Below, in pieces: positions 23,613 through 31,744 of a stretch of 41,781 nt of DNA. Position 1 is the stretch's first letter. Each line of letters opens with the position of its first letter. The notes beneath the pieces are model-generated. The model was not told where the DNA came from. It was given only the letters and a program-made list of their open reading frames with translations, and searched no databases. Made by a program: the position numbers and the translations under genes. This stretch comes from Oscillospiraceae bacterium (GTDB lineage: Bacteria > Bacillota > Clostridia > Oscillospirales > Ruminococcaceae). The DNA lies in assembly GCA_004557855.1 (NCBI GenBank), contig SFFJ01000016.1, positions 1 through 41,781 on the forward strand, in the 5' to 3' direction.

Positions 23613-23710
23613 GGGCCCGCAGGGCCGCCCCGGCCTGCCGGCCGGGGCGTAGGGGGCGGCCTGCGGCCGCCCCCCAAAGCCGCCCTTCGGGCGGCTTGCC
23701 CTGCGGGCCC
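23613..23710. repeat. Three-hairpin cloverleaf element E11
   Basis: Closing stem GGGCCCGCAGGGC and complement; long arms CGCCCCGGCC/GGCCGGGGCG, GGGGGCGGCC-TGC-GGCCGCCCCC and GCCGCCC-TTC-GGGCGGC. It lies just past the kdpE-like stop and only 98 bases from E10. Confidence 0.88.
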
Positions 23711-23732
23711 CATCCCGGAGCCCTGCAAAAAT

Positions 23733-24413
23733 TCAGTTCTGTTCCTTCATCCGGTAGCCCACGCCGATCTCGGTGAGAATATACTGCGGCTCGGCGGGGT
23801 TCTGCTCCAGCTTGCGGCGGATATTGGCCATGTTGACCCGCAAAAGCTGGCTGTTGCCGCCGGCGGCATCCCCCCACATCGCCTCGCTGATGCGGTCGTA
23901 GGTGAGGACCTTGCCGGCGCTGCGGCTCAAAAGCTCCACCAGGCGGTATTCGTTGGCGGTCAGATGCACCGGCTTGCCCTCGATGGTCACCAGGTGCTTA
24001 TCATAATCGATGGTGAGCGCCCCGGTGGTAAAGGCGGTGGTGCCGGCAGCGGGACCGGCCCGGCGCAGCACCGCCCGGATGCGTGCCAGCAGCTCCGGGG
24101 AGCCGAACGGCTTGGTGATATAGTCATCGGCGCCGCAGTCCAGGGCGGCCACCTTTTCGCTTTCCTCGGTGCGGGCCGAAACCACAATGACCGGCAGGGC
24201 GTACCGCTGCCGCAGCTCCCGCAAAAGCTCCAGCCCGTCGGCGTCCGGCAGTCCGAGATCCAGCAGCAGCACGTGGTATTCCGCCCGGTCCAGCGCCGCA
24301 CGGGCCTGTGCCGCACAGGTGGCCACCTCCACGGTGTAGCCGTCGCCCTCCAGCACCGTCTTCATAAAATTACTGATGGAAAACTCGTCCTCCACGATCA
24401 GAATTCTACTCAT
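23733..24413 (-). CDS. kdpE: OmpR-family response regulator, KdpE-like
   Basis: Transcription factor controlled by the kinase encoded upstream. The 226-residue protein has a receiver domain (D52 phospho-acceptor in LLLDLGLPD; acidic pocket E8-D9; K about 103 in DDYITKPF) and a winged-helix DNA-binding domain (about 130-226) with LLRVNMANIRRKLE and TEIGVGYRM. The start overlaps the kinase stop by eight bases. KdpE is the closest family by eye, but no kdpFABC pump is present, so the target may differ. Confidence 0.9.
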   Translation of the reverse strand: MSRILIVEDEFSISNFMKTVLEGDGYTVEVATCAAQARAALDRAEYHVLLLDLGLPDADGLELLRELRQRYALPVIVVSARTEESEKVAALDCGADDYITKPFGSPELLARIRAVLRRAGPAAGTTAFTTGALTIDYDKHLVTIEGKPVHLTANEYRLVELLSRSAGKVLTYDRISEAMWGDAAGGNSQLLRVNMANIRRKLEQNPAEPQYILTEIGVGYRMKEQN

Positions 24414-25497
24414 CGCTTTCGTCCTCCTCTATGGTCAGTATCGGCAGGGTAATGGAAAAACAGGCGCCCCCCTGCGGGTCATTGGCGGCGGTGATCTGCC
24501 CGCCGTGTGCGTTTACGATGGTACGGCATACCGTCAGCCCGATGCCCATACTGCGCCGGTCGCTGCCGGTCTGCTCGCTGCGGGTCCTCATGCCGTCAAA
24601 AATGCTTTCCAGTCGGTGGGGGTCTATTCCCACGCCGTCATCCGTCACCCGGATCTCCGCCTTTTCCCCACGGCGGCGGGCTGTCATGGTGATGTTCTGC
24701 ACCCTTTGCCCGTGCAGGACGGCATTTTCCAGGATGTTCAGCAGCACCTGCTCCATCAGGGTGGCGTCCATCGGGGACATCAGCAGCTCCTCCGGGGCGG
24801 TCACCTGCACGTGGTAGCCGGGGTACCTCCTGCGAAATTTCGCCGCGGCGCTGGCCATGACCTCCTCCACCGCCTCCGGCCGGGTGATGAGCTTGGTTTC
24901 ACCGTCGCCGCCCAGCCGGGTGATGGTCAAAAGGTTTTCCACCATGCGGATGAGCCATTTCGACTCCTCCTCGGCGCTTTGCAGCAGCTCCCGCTGCTTT
25001 TCGGGCGGCAGGGTGTCCTGCTGCTCCAGCACGGTACCTATTGCCCCGGAAATGGCCGTCAGCGGGGTGCGCAGGTCGTGGCTGACCGCCCGCAGCAGAT
25101 TGCCGCGGGTGCGCTCCTTTTCGTTTTCGGCCTTTAGGCGCTGGCGGTCCCGGCTGCGTACCGTTATGGCGCTGGTCAGGATACCCACCGAAAACAGCGT
25201 CACAAAGGCGATGGGGTAGCCCGGCCCGGAAAAGCTCAATTTGGAAAACGGCTCGGTGAAGAAGTAGTTGACCACAAAAACCGAAAGCAGCGACCCCAGA
25301 ACGCTCCACAGGTAGCCATCGGTAAAAAACCCGGTAAGGAATACCGCCAGCACAAAGATGACCGGGGCGGTATCCTCGGCGTAGCCCGCCCGCCCCAGAT
25401 ACAGGCAGATGAGCAGCGCCGCCAGGTGCAGCATCAGCATAGTGATGGCGTCCTGCTCCCATTTGTGATAGGTCGCGGCCTTTTCTATCAGTCTCAC
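24406..25497 (-). CDS. Sensor histidine kinase, truncated KdpD-like
   Basis: Membrane kinase partnered with the KdpE-like regulator. The 363-residue protein has a DUF4118-type membrane region of four spans (about 20-110; LGSLLSVFVVNYFF), a HisKA helix with SHDLRTPLTAISG (phospho-histidine), and a HATPase domain with NILENAVLHG, TDDGVGI and GIGLTVCRTIV. The long N-terminal KdpD/Usp cytosolic domains are absent. GTG at 25497 is chosen: AAAGGAG lies seven bases upstream, and an ATG at 25533 falls inside the -10 box of the promoter. Stimulus unknown. Confidence 0.9.
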   Translation of the reverse strand: MRLIEKAATYHKWEQDAITMLMLHLAALLICLYLGRAGYAEDTAPVIFVLAVFLTGFFTDGYLWSVLGSLLSVFVVNYFFTEPFSKLSFSGPGYPIAFVTLFSVGILTSAITVRSRDRQRLKAENEKERTRGNLLRAVSHDLRTPLTAISGAIGTVLEQQDTLPPEKQRELLQSAEEESKWLIRMVENLLTITRLGGDGETKLITRPEAVEEVMASAAAKFRRRYPGYHVQVTAPEELLMSPMDATLMEQVLLNILENAVLHGQRVQNITMTARRRGEKAEIRVTDDGVGIDPHRLESIFDGMRTRSEQTGSDRRSMGIGLTVCRTIVNAHGGQITAANDPQGGACFSITLPILTIEEDESDE

Positions 25498-25528
25498 GGC
25501 GATGCTCCTTTCTGCGGCTTCTCCCTTT

Positions 25529-25556
25529 ATCATAGCATCGTTCGGCCGTTTTGCAA
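25529..25556 (-). promoter_or_regulatory. Promoter of the KdpDE-like pair
   Basis: Minus strand TTGCAA (25551-25556), 16-base spacer, TATGAT (25529-25534). It decides the kinase start. Confidence 0.65.
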
Positions 25557-25606
25557 AGTCCCCCTGCAAAAATTCCCCCCCGCAGCCCGCTGCAGGGTAC
25601 GGTCAT

Positions 25607-25691
25607 ACGGCCGCAGGCCCGGCGGTGCTGCGCACCGCCGAAACGGGCTTCGCCCGTTTGCCCGCCCTGCGGGCGGGCGGCCTGCGGCCGT
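25607..25691. repeat. Three-hairpin cloverleaf element E12
   Basis: Closing stem ACGGCCGCAGGCC and complement; hairpins CGGCGGTGC-TGC-GCACCGCCG, AAACGGGC-TTC-GCCCGTTT and GCCCGCCC-TGC-GGGCGGGC. Arms one and two match those of E10. Confidence 0.9.
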
Positions 25692-25707
25692 TTCCCCCGC
25701 TCCCCGC

Positions 25708-25738
25708 AAAAATCCCCCCGCGGCGGACCGCAGGGGGA
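25708..25738 (-). terminator. Terminator of the liv operon
   Basis: Minus strand CCCCCTGCGG/CCGCGGGGGG hairpin (one G-U) followed by ATTTTTG, 12 bases past the livF stop. Confidence 0.85.
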
Positions 25739-25749
25739 AGCTTGCAGAA

Positions 25750-26448
25750 TTATTTACCGAGGTAGGCCTCCCGGATGACCGGGTTTTCCAAAAGCTCCCG
25801 GCCGGGGCCCTCCAGAATGATCTCGCCGGTCTCCAGCACATAGCCCTTGTCGGCGGTGTGCAGCGCCATGTTGGCGTTCTGCTCGATAAGCAGAATGGTA
25901 ACGCCCTGCTTATTGATCTCCCGGATGATCTGGAAGATATCCCGTACGATAAGGGGGGCAAGCCCCAGGGACGGCTCATCCATCATCATCAGCTTGGGGC
26001 GGCTCATCAGCGCGCGGGCCACCGCCAGCATCTGCTGCTCGCCGCCGGAAAGGGTGCCTGCCAGCTGCCAGTGGCGCTCCTTCAGGCGGGGGAACAGCGT
26101 AAAGCACCATTCAATATCCCTGTCCGGCTTATCCCGCCGCAGGTAGGCGCCGATCTTCATGTTTTCCAGCACCGTCATATCGGGGAAGACCCGGCGGCCC
26201 TCCGGCACCAGCGTGATGCCCCGCTTGACGATCTCATCACTGGGCATTCCCAAAAGCTCCTCGCCGTTGTAGGTGATGGAGCCGGCCTGTGCCTTGACCT
26301 GCCCGGCGATGGTGCGCAGCGTGGTGGATTTTCCGGCGCCGTTGGCGCCCACCAGCGTGACGATGCTGCCGTCCGGCACCTCGAAGGAGATATTCTTGAC
26401 GGCACGGATGCCGCCGTAATTGACCTGAAGTTCCTGTACCTTAAGCAT
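25750..26448 (-). CDS. livF: Branched-chain amino acid ABC transporter ATP-binding protein LivF
   Basis: Second ATPase of the high-affinity Leu/Ile/Val importer. The 232-residue protein has Walker A GANGAGKST (about 34-42), signature LSGGEQQMLAVARAL and Walker B LMMMDEPSLGLAP, with the H-loop replaced by the LivF-type LLIEQNANMAL. The start at 26448 overlaps the livG stop by eight bases. Last gene of the operon. Confidence 0.97.
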   Translation of the reverse strand: MLKVQELQVNYGGIRAVKNISFEVPDGSIVTLVGANGAGKSTTLRTIAGQVKAQAGSITYNGEELLGMPSDEIVKRGITLVPEGRRVFPDMTVLENMKIGAYLRRDKPDRDIEWCFTLFPRLKERHWQLAGTLSGGEQQMLAVARALMSRPKLMMMDEPSLGLAPLIVRDIFQIIREINKQGVTILLIEQNANMALHTADKGYVLETGEIILEGPGRELLENPVIREAYLGK

Positions 26449-27289
26449 CGAGATCCACCCCCAAATACGCTTCAATGACCCGTTCATCGGCCTGGACCTC
26501 CACGGGGATGCCCTCGGCGATGAGCTTGCCGAATTCCAGCACATAGATGCGGTCGGAGATATCCATGACCAGATTCATGTGATGCTCGATGAGCAGGATG
26601 GAAAGGTCAAACTGCTCCCGGATCTCCCGGATGAATTCGGTCAGCTCCACCGTTTCCTGCGGGTTCATGCCGGCGGCCGGCTCATCCAGGATGAGCAGCC
26701 GCGGGTCGGTCGCCAGCGCACGGGCGATCTCCAGACGGCGCTGCTGGCCGTAGGGCAGGTTGGCGGCGGTCTCGTCCTTCAGCTCCGCCAGCCCCACGAT
26801 CTCCAGAAGCTCCATCGCCTCCCGGCGCATCCGGGCCTCCTCCCTGCCGTTCAGGTGGAAGGTCGCCGCTAAAAAGCCGCCCCGGGCGTGCATATGCTTC
26901 GCGATGAGAACATTCTCGAAAACGGTCAGCTTGCCGAACAGCCGGATATTCTGGAAGGTGCGGGCCAGCCCCATGTTGGTGATCTGATCGGGGGTTTTCC
27001 GCAGGGTGGGGTGCCGGACGAATTTATCCGCATCGCTGCCGAGATAGGTCTTTTTGGCCTTGCCGGCGGGATGCTCGCAAAGATAGGGCTTGCCGTCGAG
27101 ATAAAGGCAGCCGTTGGTGGGGGCATAGACCCCCGTCACCACATTAAAGGCGGTGGTTTTGCCTGCGCCGTTCGGCCCGATCAGCGCAACGATCTCGCCC
27201 TGACGCACCTCCATCGAAAGGTCATCCACGGCCACCACGCCGCCGAACTGCATCGTAACATTTTCCAGCTTCAGAACGGGCTCACTCAT
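26441..27289 (-). CDS. livG: Branched-chain amino acid ABC transporter ATP-binding protein LivG
   Basis: First ATPase of the importer. The 282-residue protein has Walker A GPNGAGKTT, the LivG insertion with GLARTFQNIRLF, LPYGQQRRLEIARAL, Walker B LLILDEPAAGMNP and the H-loop IEHHMNLVM. An extra stretch (about 72-92, AKKTYLGSDADKFVRHPTLR) lengthens the insertion over the standard 255 residues. The ATG at 27289 overlaps the livM stop; a GTG nine bases upstream is possible. Confidence 0.97.
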   Translation of the reverse strand: MSEPVLKLENVTMQFGGVVAVDDLSMEVRQGEIVALIGPNGAGKTTAFNVVTGVYAPTNGCLYLDGKPYLCEHPAGKAKKTYLGSDADKFVRHPTLRKTPDQITNMGLARTFQNIRLFGKLTVFENVLIAKHMHARGGFLAATFHLNGREEARMRREAMELLEIVGLAELKDETAANLPYGQQRRLEIARALATDPRLLILDEPAAGMNPQETVELTEFIREIREQFDLSILLIEHHMNLVMDISDRIYVLEFGKLIAEGIPVEVQADERVIEAYLGVDLDA

Positions 27290-28394
27290 GCACCACACCG
27301 CCTTTCACTGCTTTTTTGCCGGTAAAAAGATTCCGGAAGAACCGGCCGAGCTTCCCGAAGAACGCAAATACGGCGTCCCAGCTGAATTCCCTCGTCCCCA
27401 TAAGCCCCTGCCGGTAGAACAGCACGATGACCATGATGACCACCGAGAACACCACCATGCGGAAGCCGTGTCCCAGCAGCGGGACCTTAAAGGTGCCGAT
27501 GACGGTGGGGTTATCCAAAAAGCGCAGCCACCATTCACTGCACGCCACATACAGGAAGGAGCCCAGAATGGAGCCGGTGATGGAGCCGATGCCGCCGATG
27601 ACAACAATGAGCAGGATCTCGTAGGTCATGGCGGTGGTAAAGTTTTTGGCGTGGGCATTGAACTGGAACATGGCCAGCAGCGCCCCGCCGATACCGGCAA
27701 AAAAGCTGCTGGTGCAGAAGGAAAGCATCTTGTGCTTCATCAGGTTGATGCCCATAGCCTCCGCGGCAATTTCATCCTCCCGGATGGCCTTAAAGGCCCG
27801 GCCGTAGGTGGAATTGATGAGCAGCACGATGATGGCGATGCAGATGCCGGATACGATAAAGGGGAACAGGATGCTGTTATAGCCGGTGAATTTCCGCAGG
27901 ATGTTGGAGGCATTGGTCAGCGGCCCCAGCTTTTCCCACTGGATAACGGCACGGAGGATCTCGGCAAAGCCGAGGGTGGCAATGGCCAGGTAGTCGCTCT
28001 TCAGGCGCAGCACCGGCGCCCCGATGAGGGCGGCAAAGACCGCCGCCACCAGCCCCGCCAGGATCAGTGCCGGGATCTGCGGCATCTGGAACTGCACAAT
28101 ACCGCCGTCAAAATACTGGTACACATTGATGCGCTGCGCCACCGGGATGGTAAGGATGGCATAGGTATAGGCGCCCAGCAGCATAAAGCCCGCCTGCCCC
28201 AGGCTGAACAGCCCGGTAAAGCCGTTTAAGAGGTTCATGGAAACCACCAGCAGGGCATAGATGGCGCCCTTTTGCAGCACGGTGGAAAGCATCGAGCTTT
28301 TTAGGGGGCTGTTATCGATATACAGCAGCAGCGCCACCAGCGCCGCGGCCAGAAGGAGGGAGCAAAGCAGGTTGCGTTTTTTGTTGTTTTTCAT
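27282..28394 (-). CDS. livM: Branched-chain amino acid ABC transporter permease LivM
   Basis: Membrane subunit, 370 residues and about ten spans. Recognisable stretches are NGFTGLFSLGQAGFMLLGAY, the coupling loop AFKAIREDEIAAEAMGI and ALLAMFQFNAHAKNF. The C-terminal basic tail (GKLGRFFRNLFTGKKAVKGG) is cytosolic. Starts three bases after the livH stop codon, with GAGAAGGTG in the end of livH. Confidence 0.97.
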   Translation of the reverse strand: MKNNKKRNLLCSLLLAAALVALLLYIDNSPLKSSMLSTVLQKGAIYALLVVSMNLLNGFTGLFSLGQAGFMLLGAYTYAILTIPVAQRINVYQYFDGGIVQFQMPQIPALILAGLVAAVFAALIGAPVLRLKSDYLAIATLGFAEILRAVIQWEKLGPLTNASNILRKFTGYNSILFPFIVSGICIAIIVLLINSTYGRAFKAIREDEIAAEAMGINLMKHKMLSFCTSSFFAGIGGALLAMFQFNAHAKNFTTAMTYEILLIVVIGGIGSITGSILGSFLYVACSEWWLRFLDNPTVIGTFKVPLLGHGFRMVVFSVVIMVIVLFYRQGLMGTREFSWDAVFAFFGKLGRFFRNLFTGKKAVKGGVVHE

Positions 28395-28397
28395 CGT

Positions 28398-29306
28398 TTA
28401 CACCTTCTCCTTCAGTTTCTCTCCGAACAGGCCGTTGGGCTTGATGAGGAGGATGATGATCAGCAGCGCAAAGGTAAAGGCATTGCTGAAGATGGAAATA
28501 TTCTGATTGGATTTGATGAACGTTTCGCAGATGCCGATGATATAGGAGCCGATGACCGCCCCGGGCACCGAGCCGATGCCGCCGAACACCGCCGCCACGA
28601 AGGATTTCAGTCCCGGCATGGCGCCGATGGTGGGGCTGACCTGCCCGATGTAGCTGAAATACAGAATGGAGCCGACCGCCGCCAGAAAGGAGCCGATGAC
28701 AAAGGTAAAGGAGATGATGCGGTCGATGCGGATGCCCATCAGCTGTGCGGTATCAAAGTCCTTGGCAACGGCACGCATGGCCATCCCCATTTTGGTGTGC
28801 TTGATCAGCAACACCAGTGCGATGACCAGCAGGATGGTCAGCACGGGGGTCAGAATGGCCAGCCGCCGCACCGTGATGCTGCCGATCTGGATCTCGGTGC
28901 GCAGCCACGGGATATTGGGATAGGACTGTGCCAGACCGCCGGTGACATAGGTGGAAAGGTTCTGCAGCAGGTAGGAAACACCGATGGCGGAGATCATAAC
29001 CGACATACGGGGGGCGGAGCGCAGCGGCTTATAGGCCACCTTTTCTATCATCACGCCCAATATGACGGTAAGGATGAGGGTAAGGATCAGCCCCACCACG
29101 ATGCTGCCGGCACCCAGAAAGCTGCTGCTCCAGCTTGTGATGTAGATCATAATGAAGCCCGCGACCATGAACATATCGCCGTGGGCAAAGTTGATGAGCC
29201 GCAGGATGCCGTAAACCATCGTATAGCCGATGGCGATAAGCGCATACAGGCTGCCGATGGTCAGTCCCGATATAAGGATCTGGGCGTAGTAGGTAAAGTC
29301 ATGCAT
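28398..29306 (-). CDS. livH: Branched-chain amino acid ABC transporter permease LivH
   Basis: Membrane subunit, 302 residues and about eight spans. LINFAHGDMFMVAGF near residue 36, and MRAVAKDFDTAQLMGIRIDR (the EAA-like coupling loop) are typical. The start at 29306 has TTGGAGGC upstream. It follows livK across a 200-base gap with a stem-loop at 29364-29397. Confidence 0.97.
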   Translation of the reverse strand: MHDFTYYAQILISGLTIGSLYALIAIGYTMVYGILRLINFAHGDMFMVAGFIMIYITSWSSSFLGAGSIVVGLILTLILTVILGVMIEKVAYKPLRSAPRMSVMISAIGVSYLLQNLSTYVTGGLAQSYPNIPWLRTEIQIGSITVRRLAILTPVLTILLVIALVLLIKHTKMGMAMRAVAKDFDTAQLMGIRIDRIISFTFVIGSFLAAVGSILYFSYIGQVSPTIGAMPGLKSFVAAVFGGIGSVPGAVIGSYIIGICETFIKSNQNISIFSNAFTFALLIIILLIKPNGLFGEKLKEKV

Positions 29307-29363
29307 ATTACTGCCTCCAATAAAAAAGGATCTGCCGTAAAAGGGGCCGCGGCTCCCTTTGCC

Positions 29364-29397
29364 GGGGCTTTCATCCCGATGAAGCGATCAAAGCCCC
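29364..29397 (-). other. Stem-loop in the livK-livH gap
   Basis: GGGGCTTT and AAAGCCCC pair around a second inner CTTCAT/ATGAAG hairpin. No T-run follows. It could set the ratio of binding protein to permease mRNA by pausing or by protecting the 3' end of livK message. The rest of the 200-base gap shows no convincing gene. Confidence 0.4.
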
Positions 29398-29507
29398 CGC
29401 AAAGAATGCCGCTGTAAACGGCGGCAAGCGCAGCGAGGAGGAACCCGTAGGCGCCCCCTCGCCGCGCAGCCAAAGCATTTTTCATGCTGCCACAGCGTTA
29501 TTTGCGG

Positions 29508-30701
29508 TTATTCGATGGTAACGGAGTCGGCAAAGACAAAGCCCTCGGTGGTGGCGGTCTTGATGATGGCATAGCTCTTTACCGCATCGCCGTTCTCATC
29601 AAACTTCAGGTCGCCGGTAACAAGGCCGGGGACATCCAGCGCAGCCAACGCATCCCGCAGGGTCGCGCCGTCGGTGGACTGGGCTTTCTCCAGCGCATAG
29701 TAGATGGCCATGTAGGCATCGTAGCCGCAGGCGGTCACGGCAGAGATCTCCTCGCTGTTGGAGTTATCGGTCAGGCGGGCGGAGTCCTCCTTCAGCCAGG
29801 CCTTGAAGCCCTCGGCAAAGGCGTTGGCGGCGGGGTTGGTATCGTCGCCCTCAATGAAGAAGGTGGAGAAGTAAACGCCGTCGATGGAGGCGCCGGCTTC
29901 CACTACGCGCTGAATGATGGAAACATCGTCCCAGGTATCGGAGGCGAGGATGCAACCGTCGATGCCGGCCTCACGTGCCTGCTTGATAATAAAGGGAGCA
30001 GTCTCGATGGAGGTGGGAGCAAAGATGGCCCCGATGCCCTGCGCCGCAAGGCTGGCCATGGTGCCGGAGAAGTCGGTCTCACCGGTCTGGAAGTTGACCT
30101 CAACGACCTCGCCGCCCAGCTCCTTGAAGGCCTTTACAAAGTAGGCGCCCAAACCGGCGGAATAGTCGTCACCGGCCTCGGTGATGACGGCAGCCTTGGT
30201 AACGCCCTGCTTTTTGGCAAACTGGGCATCGGCTACGCTCTGGAAGGGATCGATGAAGCAGACGCGGAAGTAGTAGTCATTGCCCTGGGTGACCTGCGGG
30301 TTGGTGCAGGAGGTACCGATGGCAGGGATCTTGGCCTGCTCGAAGTAGGGGCCGCCGGCAATGGCGCAGCCGGAGCCGTAGGTGCCCAGAACGGCGGTAA
30401 CGCCCTTGGAGACCAGCTGCTGGGCAGCGGTGGGCGCCTTGGAGGAGTCGGACTGGTTATCGGCGTAGGTCAGCTGGATCTTGTATTCCTCGCCGCCGAT
30501 GGTAACGGTGGGATACAGGGAGTGGGCATACTGGATGCCGAGGATCTCTTTCTTGCCGCCGGCGCCGTTCTGACCGGAGGTAGGCTCAAAGACACCGATG
30601 GTGATGGTCTTTTCGCCGTCGGAAGAGCCGGGCTTTTCGCCGCAGGCAACCATGGAAAGAACCATGACCAGGCAAAGCAGGATTGCGAGCAGTTTTTTCA
30701 T
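29508..30701 (-). CDS. livK: Branched-chain amino acid ABC transporter substrate-binding lipoprotein LivK/LivJ
   Basis: Captures Leu/Ile/Val outside the membrane. The 397-residue protein has a lipoprotein signal peptide (MKKLLAILLCLVMVLSMVAC, lipobox cysteine 20) and a Peripla_BP_6 fold: TITIGVFEPTSGQNG, AVLGTYGSGCAIAGGPYFE, VTKAAVITEAGDDYSAG, GIGAIFAPTS. The start at 30701 has AAGGAGGAA upstream. First gene of livKHMGF; the -10 box at 30781-30786 gives a leader of about 75 bases with a perfect palindrome. Other small amino acids are possible ligands. Confidence 0.96.
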   Translation of the reverse strand: MKKLLAILLCLVMVLSMVACGEKPGSSDGEKTITIGVFEPTSGQNGAGGKKEILGIQYAHSLYPTVTIGGEEYKIQLTYADNQSDSSKAPTAAQQLVSKGVTAVLGTYGSGCAIAGGPYFEQAKIPAIGTSCTNPQVTQGNDYYFRVCFIDPFQSVADAQFAKKQGVTKAAVITEAGDDYSAGLGAYFVKAFKELGGEVVEVNFQTGETDFSGTMASLAAQGIGAIFAPTSIETAPFIIKQAREAGIDGCILASDTWDDVSIIQRVVEAGASIDGVYFSTFFIEGDDTNPAANAFAEGFKAWLKEDSARLTDNSNSEEISAVTACGYDAYMAIYYALEKAQSTDGATLRDALAALDVPGLVTGDLKFDENGDAVKSYAIIKTATTEGFVFADSVTIE

Positions 30702-30743
30702 TTTGTATTCCTCCTTATGGAATAATGAAATTGTACCTCCGGC

Positions 30744-30761
30744 GGCGTACACTTGTACGCC
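30744..30761 (-). promoter_or_regulatory. 18-bp perfect palindrome in the livK leader
   Basis: GGCGTACA-AG-TGTACGCC reads the same on both strands, apart from the two central bases. It lies about 15-30 bases past the predicted transcription start and 40 before livK. It could be a dimeric repressor site or an RNA stem-loop. Confidence 0.55.
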
Positions 30762-30780
30762 ATGGGAAGATATTAGTAGT

Positions 30781-30786
30781 ATTATA
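30781..30786 (-). promoter_or_regulatory. -10 box of the liv operon
   Basis: Minus strand TATAAT. The -35 at 17 bases (TAGCCA) is poor, so an activator or another spacing may be used. Confidence 0.5.
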
Positions 30787-31025
30787 GCAACCGTCCCCCC
30801 GTTTGGCTACAATTTTTTTATTGCATTTTCGTCGGAATGCAGTAGAAAAACGGCCAAACTTGTGCATTTTGACAAGGGTCATTTGCAAGGCGGCTTTCAT
30901 TTTACTAAAGTGTTTTTCCCTGCCGGAAAGGGACGGGCGCTGCTGTGCGTCTCCTGCGGACAATTGTCCGCCTTTTCCTGTAATTTTGTGCAATCTTCCC
31001 CCCTGCCCCGCCGCCTCCCGCCGCA

Positions 31026-31054
31026 TTGACGAAGGCTTTCGGGTGTGATAGTAT
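31026..31054 (+). promoter_or_regulatory. Promoter of the PNPOx-like gene
   Basis: TTGACG (31026-31031), 17-base spacer, TAGTAT (31049-31054), 30 bases before the start. Confidence 0.78.
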
Positions 31055-31083
31055 AGTGGTATCTTTTATAAGGAGGCATTTTT

Positions 31084-31488
31084 ATGAGCAAAATTCAAAA
31101 GATCTATGATTATCTCAAGGCCTGCAACGGGTTTTTCTTTGCCACCTGCGATGGCGACAAGCCCCGTGTACGCCCCTTCGGCTTTATGATGATCTTCGAG
31201 GATAAGCTGTACTTCGGCATGGGCACCCACAAGGAAAGCTACCGCCAGGTACAGGCCAACCCCAATGTGGAGATCTGTGCGATGCATCCCGAGGGGGGCT
31301 TTATCCGTGTAAAGGGCGTAGCGCACTTTGATATGCGCCCCGAGGTACAGGCCGAGATGTTCCGGGTTTCCCCCAACCTGCGCAAGATGTACAACGAGGA
31401 AACCGGCATGGTGCAGGCCACCTTCTATCTCTCCGACATCGTAGCAGAGACCAGCAAGGACAATGTTTTCACCCCCATCACCGATTGA
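31084..31488 (+). CDS. Pyridoxamine 5'-phosphate oxidase-like flavoprotein
   Basis: A 134-residue split-barrel protein that probably binds FMN or a related flavin. FFFATCDGDKPRVRPFGFM (about 18-35) is the usual N-terminal strand pair; LYFGMGTHKESYRQVQANP and VEICAMHPEGGFIRVKG follow in family order. Such small PNPOx-like proteins in Clostridia include NimA-type nitroreductases; true PdxH is longer. The start at 31084 has AAGGAGGC upstream. Single gene with promoter and terminator, divergent from livK. Substrate unknown. Confidence 0.9.
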   Translation: MSKIQKIYDYLKACNGFFFATCDGDKPRVRPFGFMMIFEDKLYFGMGTHKESYRQVQANPNVEICAMHPEGGFIRVKGVAHFDMRPEVQAEMFRVSPNLRKMYNEETGMVQATFYLSDIVAETSKDNVFTPITD

Positions 31489-31505
31489 TCTCGGCATAGC
31501 AATTC

Positions 31506-31540
31506 GCCCCGGGCAGCCGTTGTCCGGGGCGGTTTTCTTT
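31506..31540 (+). terminator. Terminator of the PNPOx-like gene
   Basis: GCCCCGG/CCGGGGC hairpin followed by GGTTTTCTTT. Confidence 0.75.
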
Positions 31541-31566
31541 GGGCGGCCCGCTGCAGGGTGCGGGAA

Positions 31567-31660
31567 CCGGGGCGCAGCCCGGCGGCTCCGCCGCCTAAAG
31601 CGTGCCTGCGGCACGCTTCCCGCCGCCCCCCTGCGGGGGGCGGCGGGGGCTGCGCCCCGG
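31567..31660. repeat. Three-hairpin cloverleaf element E13
   Basis: Closing stem CCGGGGCGCAGCCC and complement; hairpins GGCGGC-TCC-GCCGCC, AAGCGTGCC-TGC-GGCACGCTT and CCGCCGCCCC/GGGGCGGCGG. It lies between two convergent genes. Confidence 0.9.
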
Positions 31661-31695
31661 CCCTCTCCCCCGCCGCCATGCCTACCCCATACCGC

Positions 31696-31730
31696 AAAAA
31701 AATCACCCCGCAGCCGGCGCCGCAGGGTGA
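31696..31730 (-). terminator. Terminator of the DHHW gene
   Basis: Minus strand TCACCCTGC/GCGGGGTGA hairpin followed by seven T. Confidence 0.82.
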
Positions 31731-31744
31731 CTTTTTTATTCGCA

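Noticed and set aside
29261..29485. 74-codon frame on minus between livK and livH
   Set aside because: Starts plausibly (MKNALAARRGG) but has no ribosome site and overlaps the livH start by 46 bases. Noted as a weak leader-peptide possibility only.
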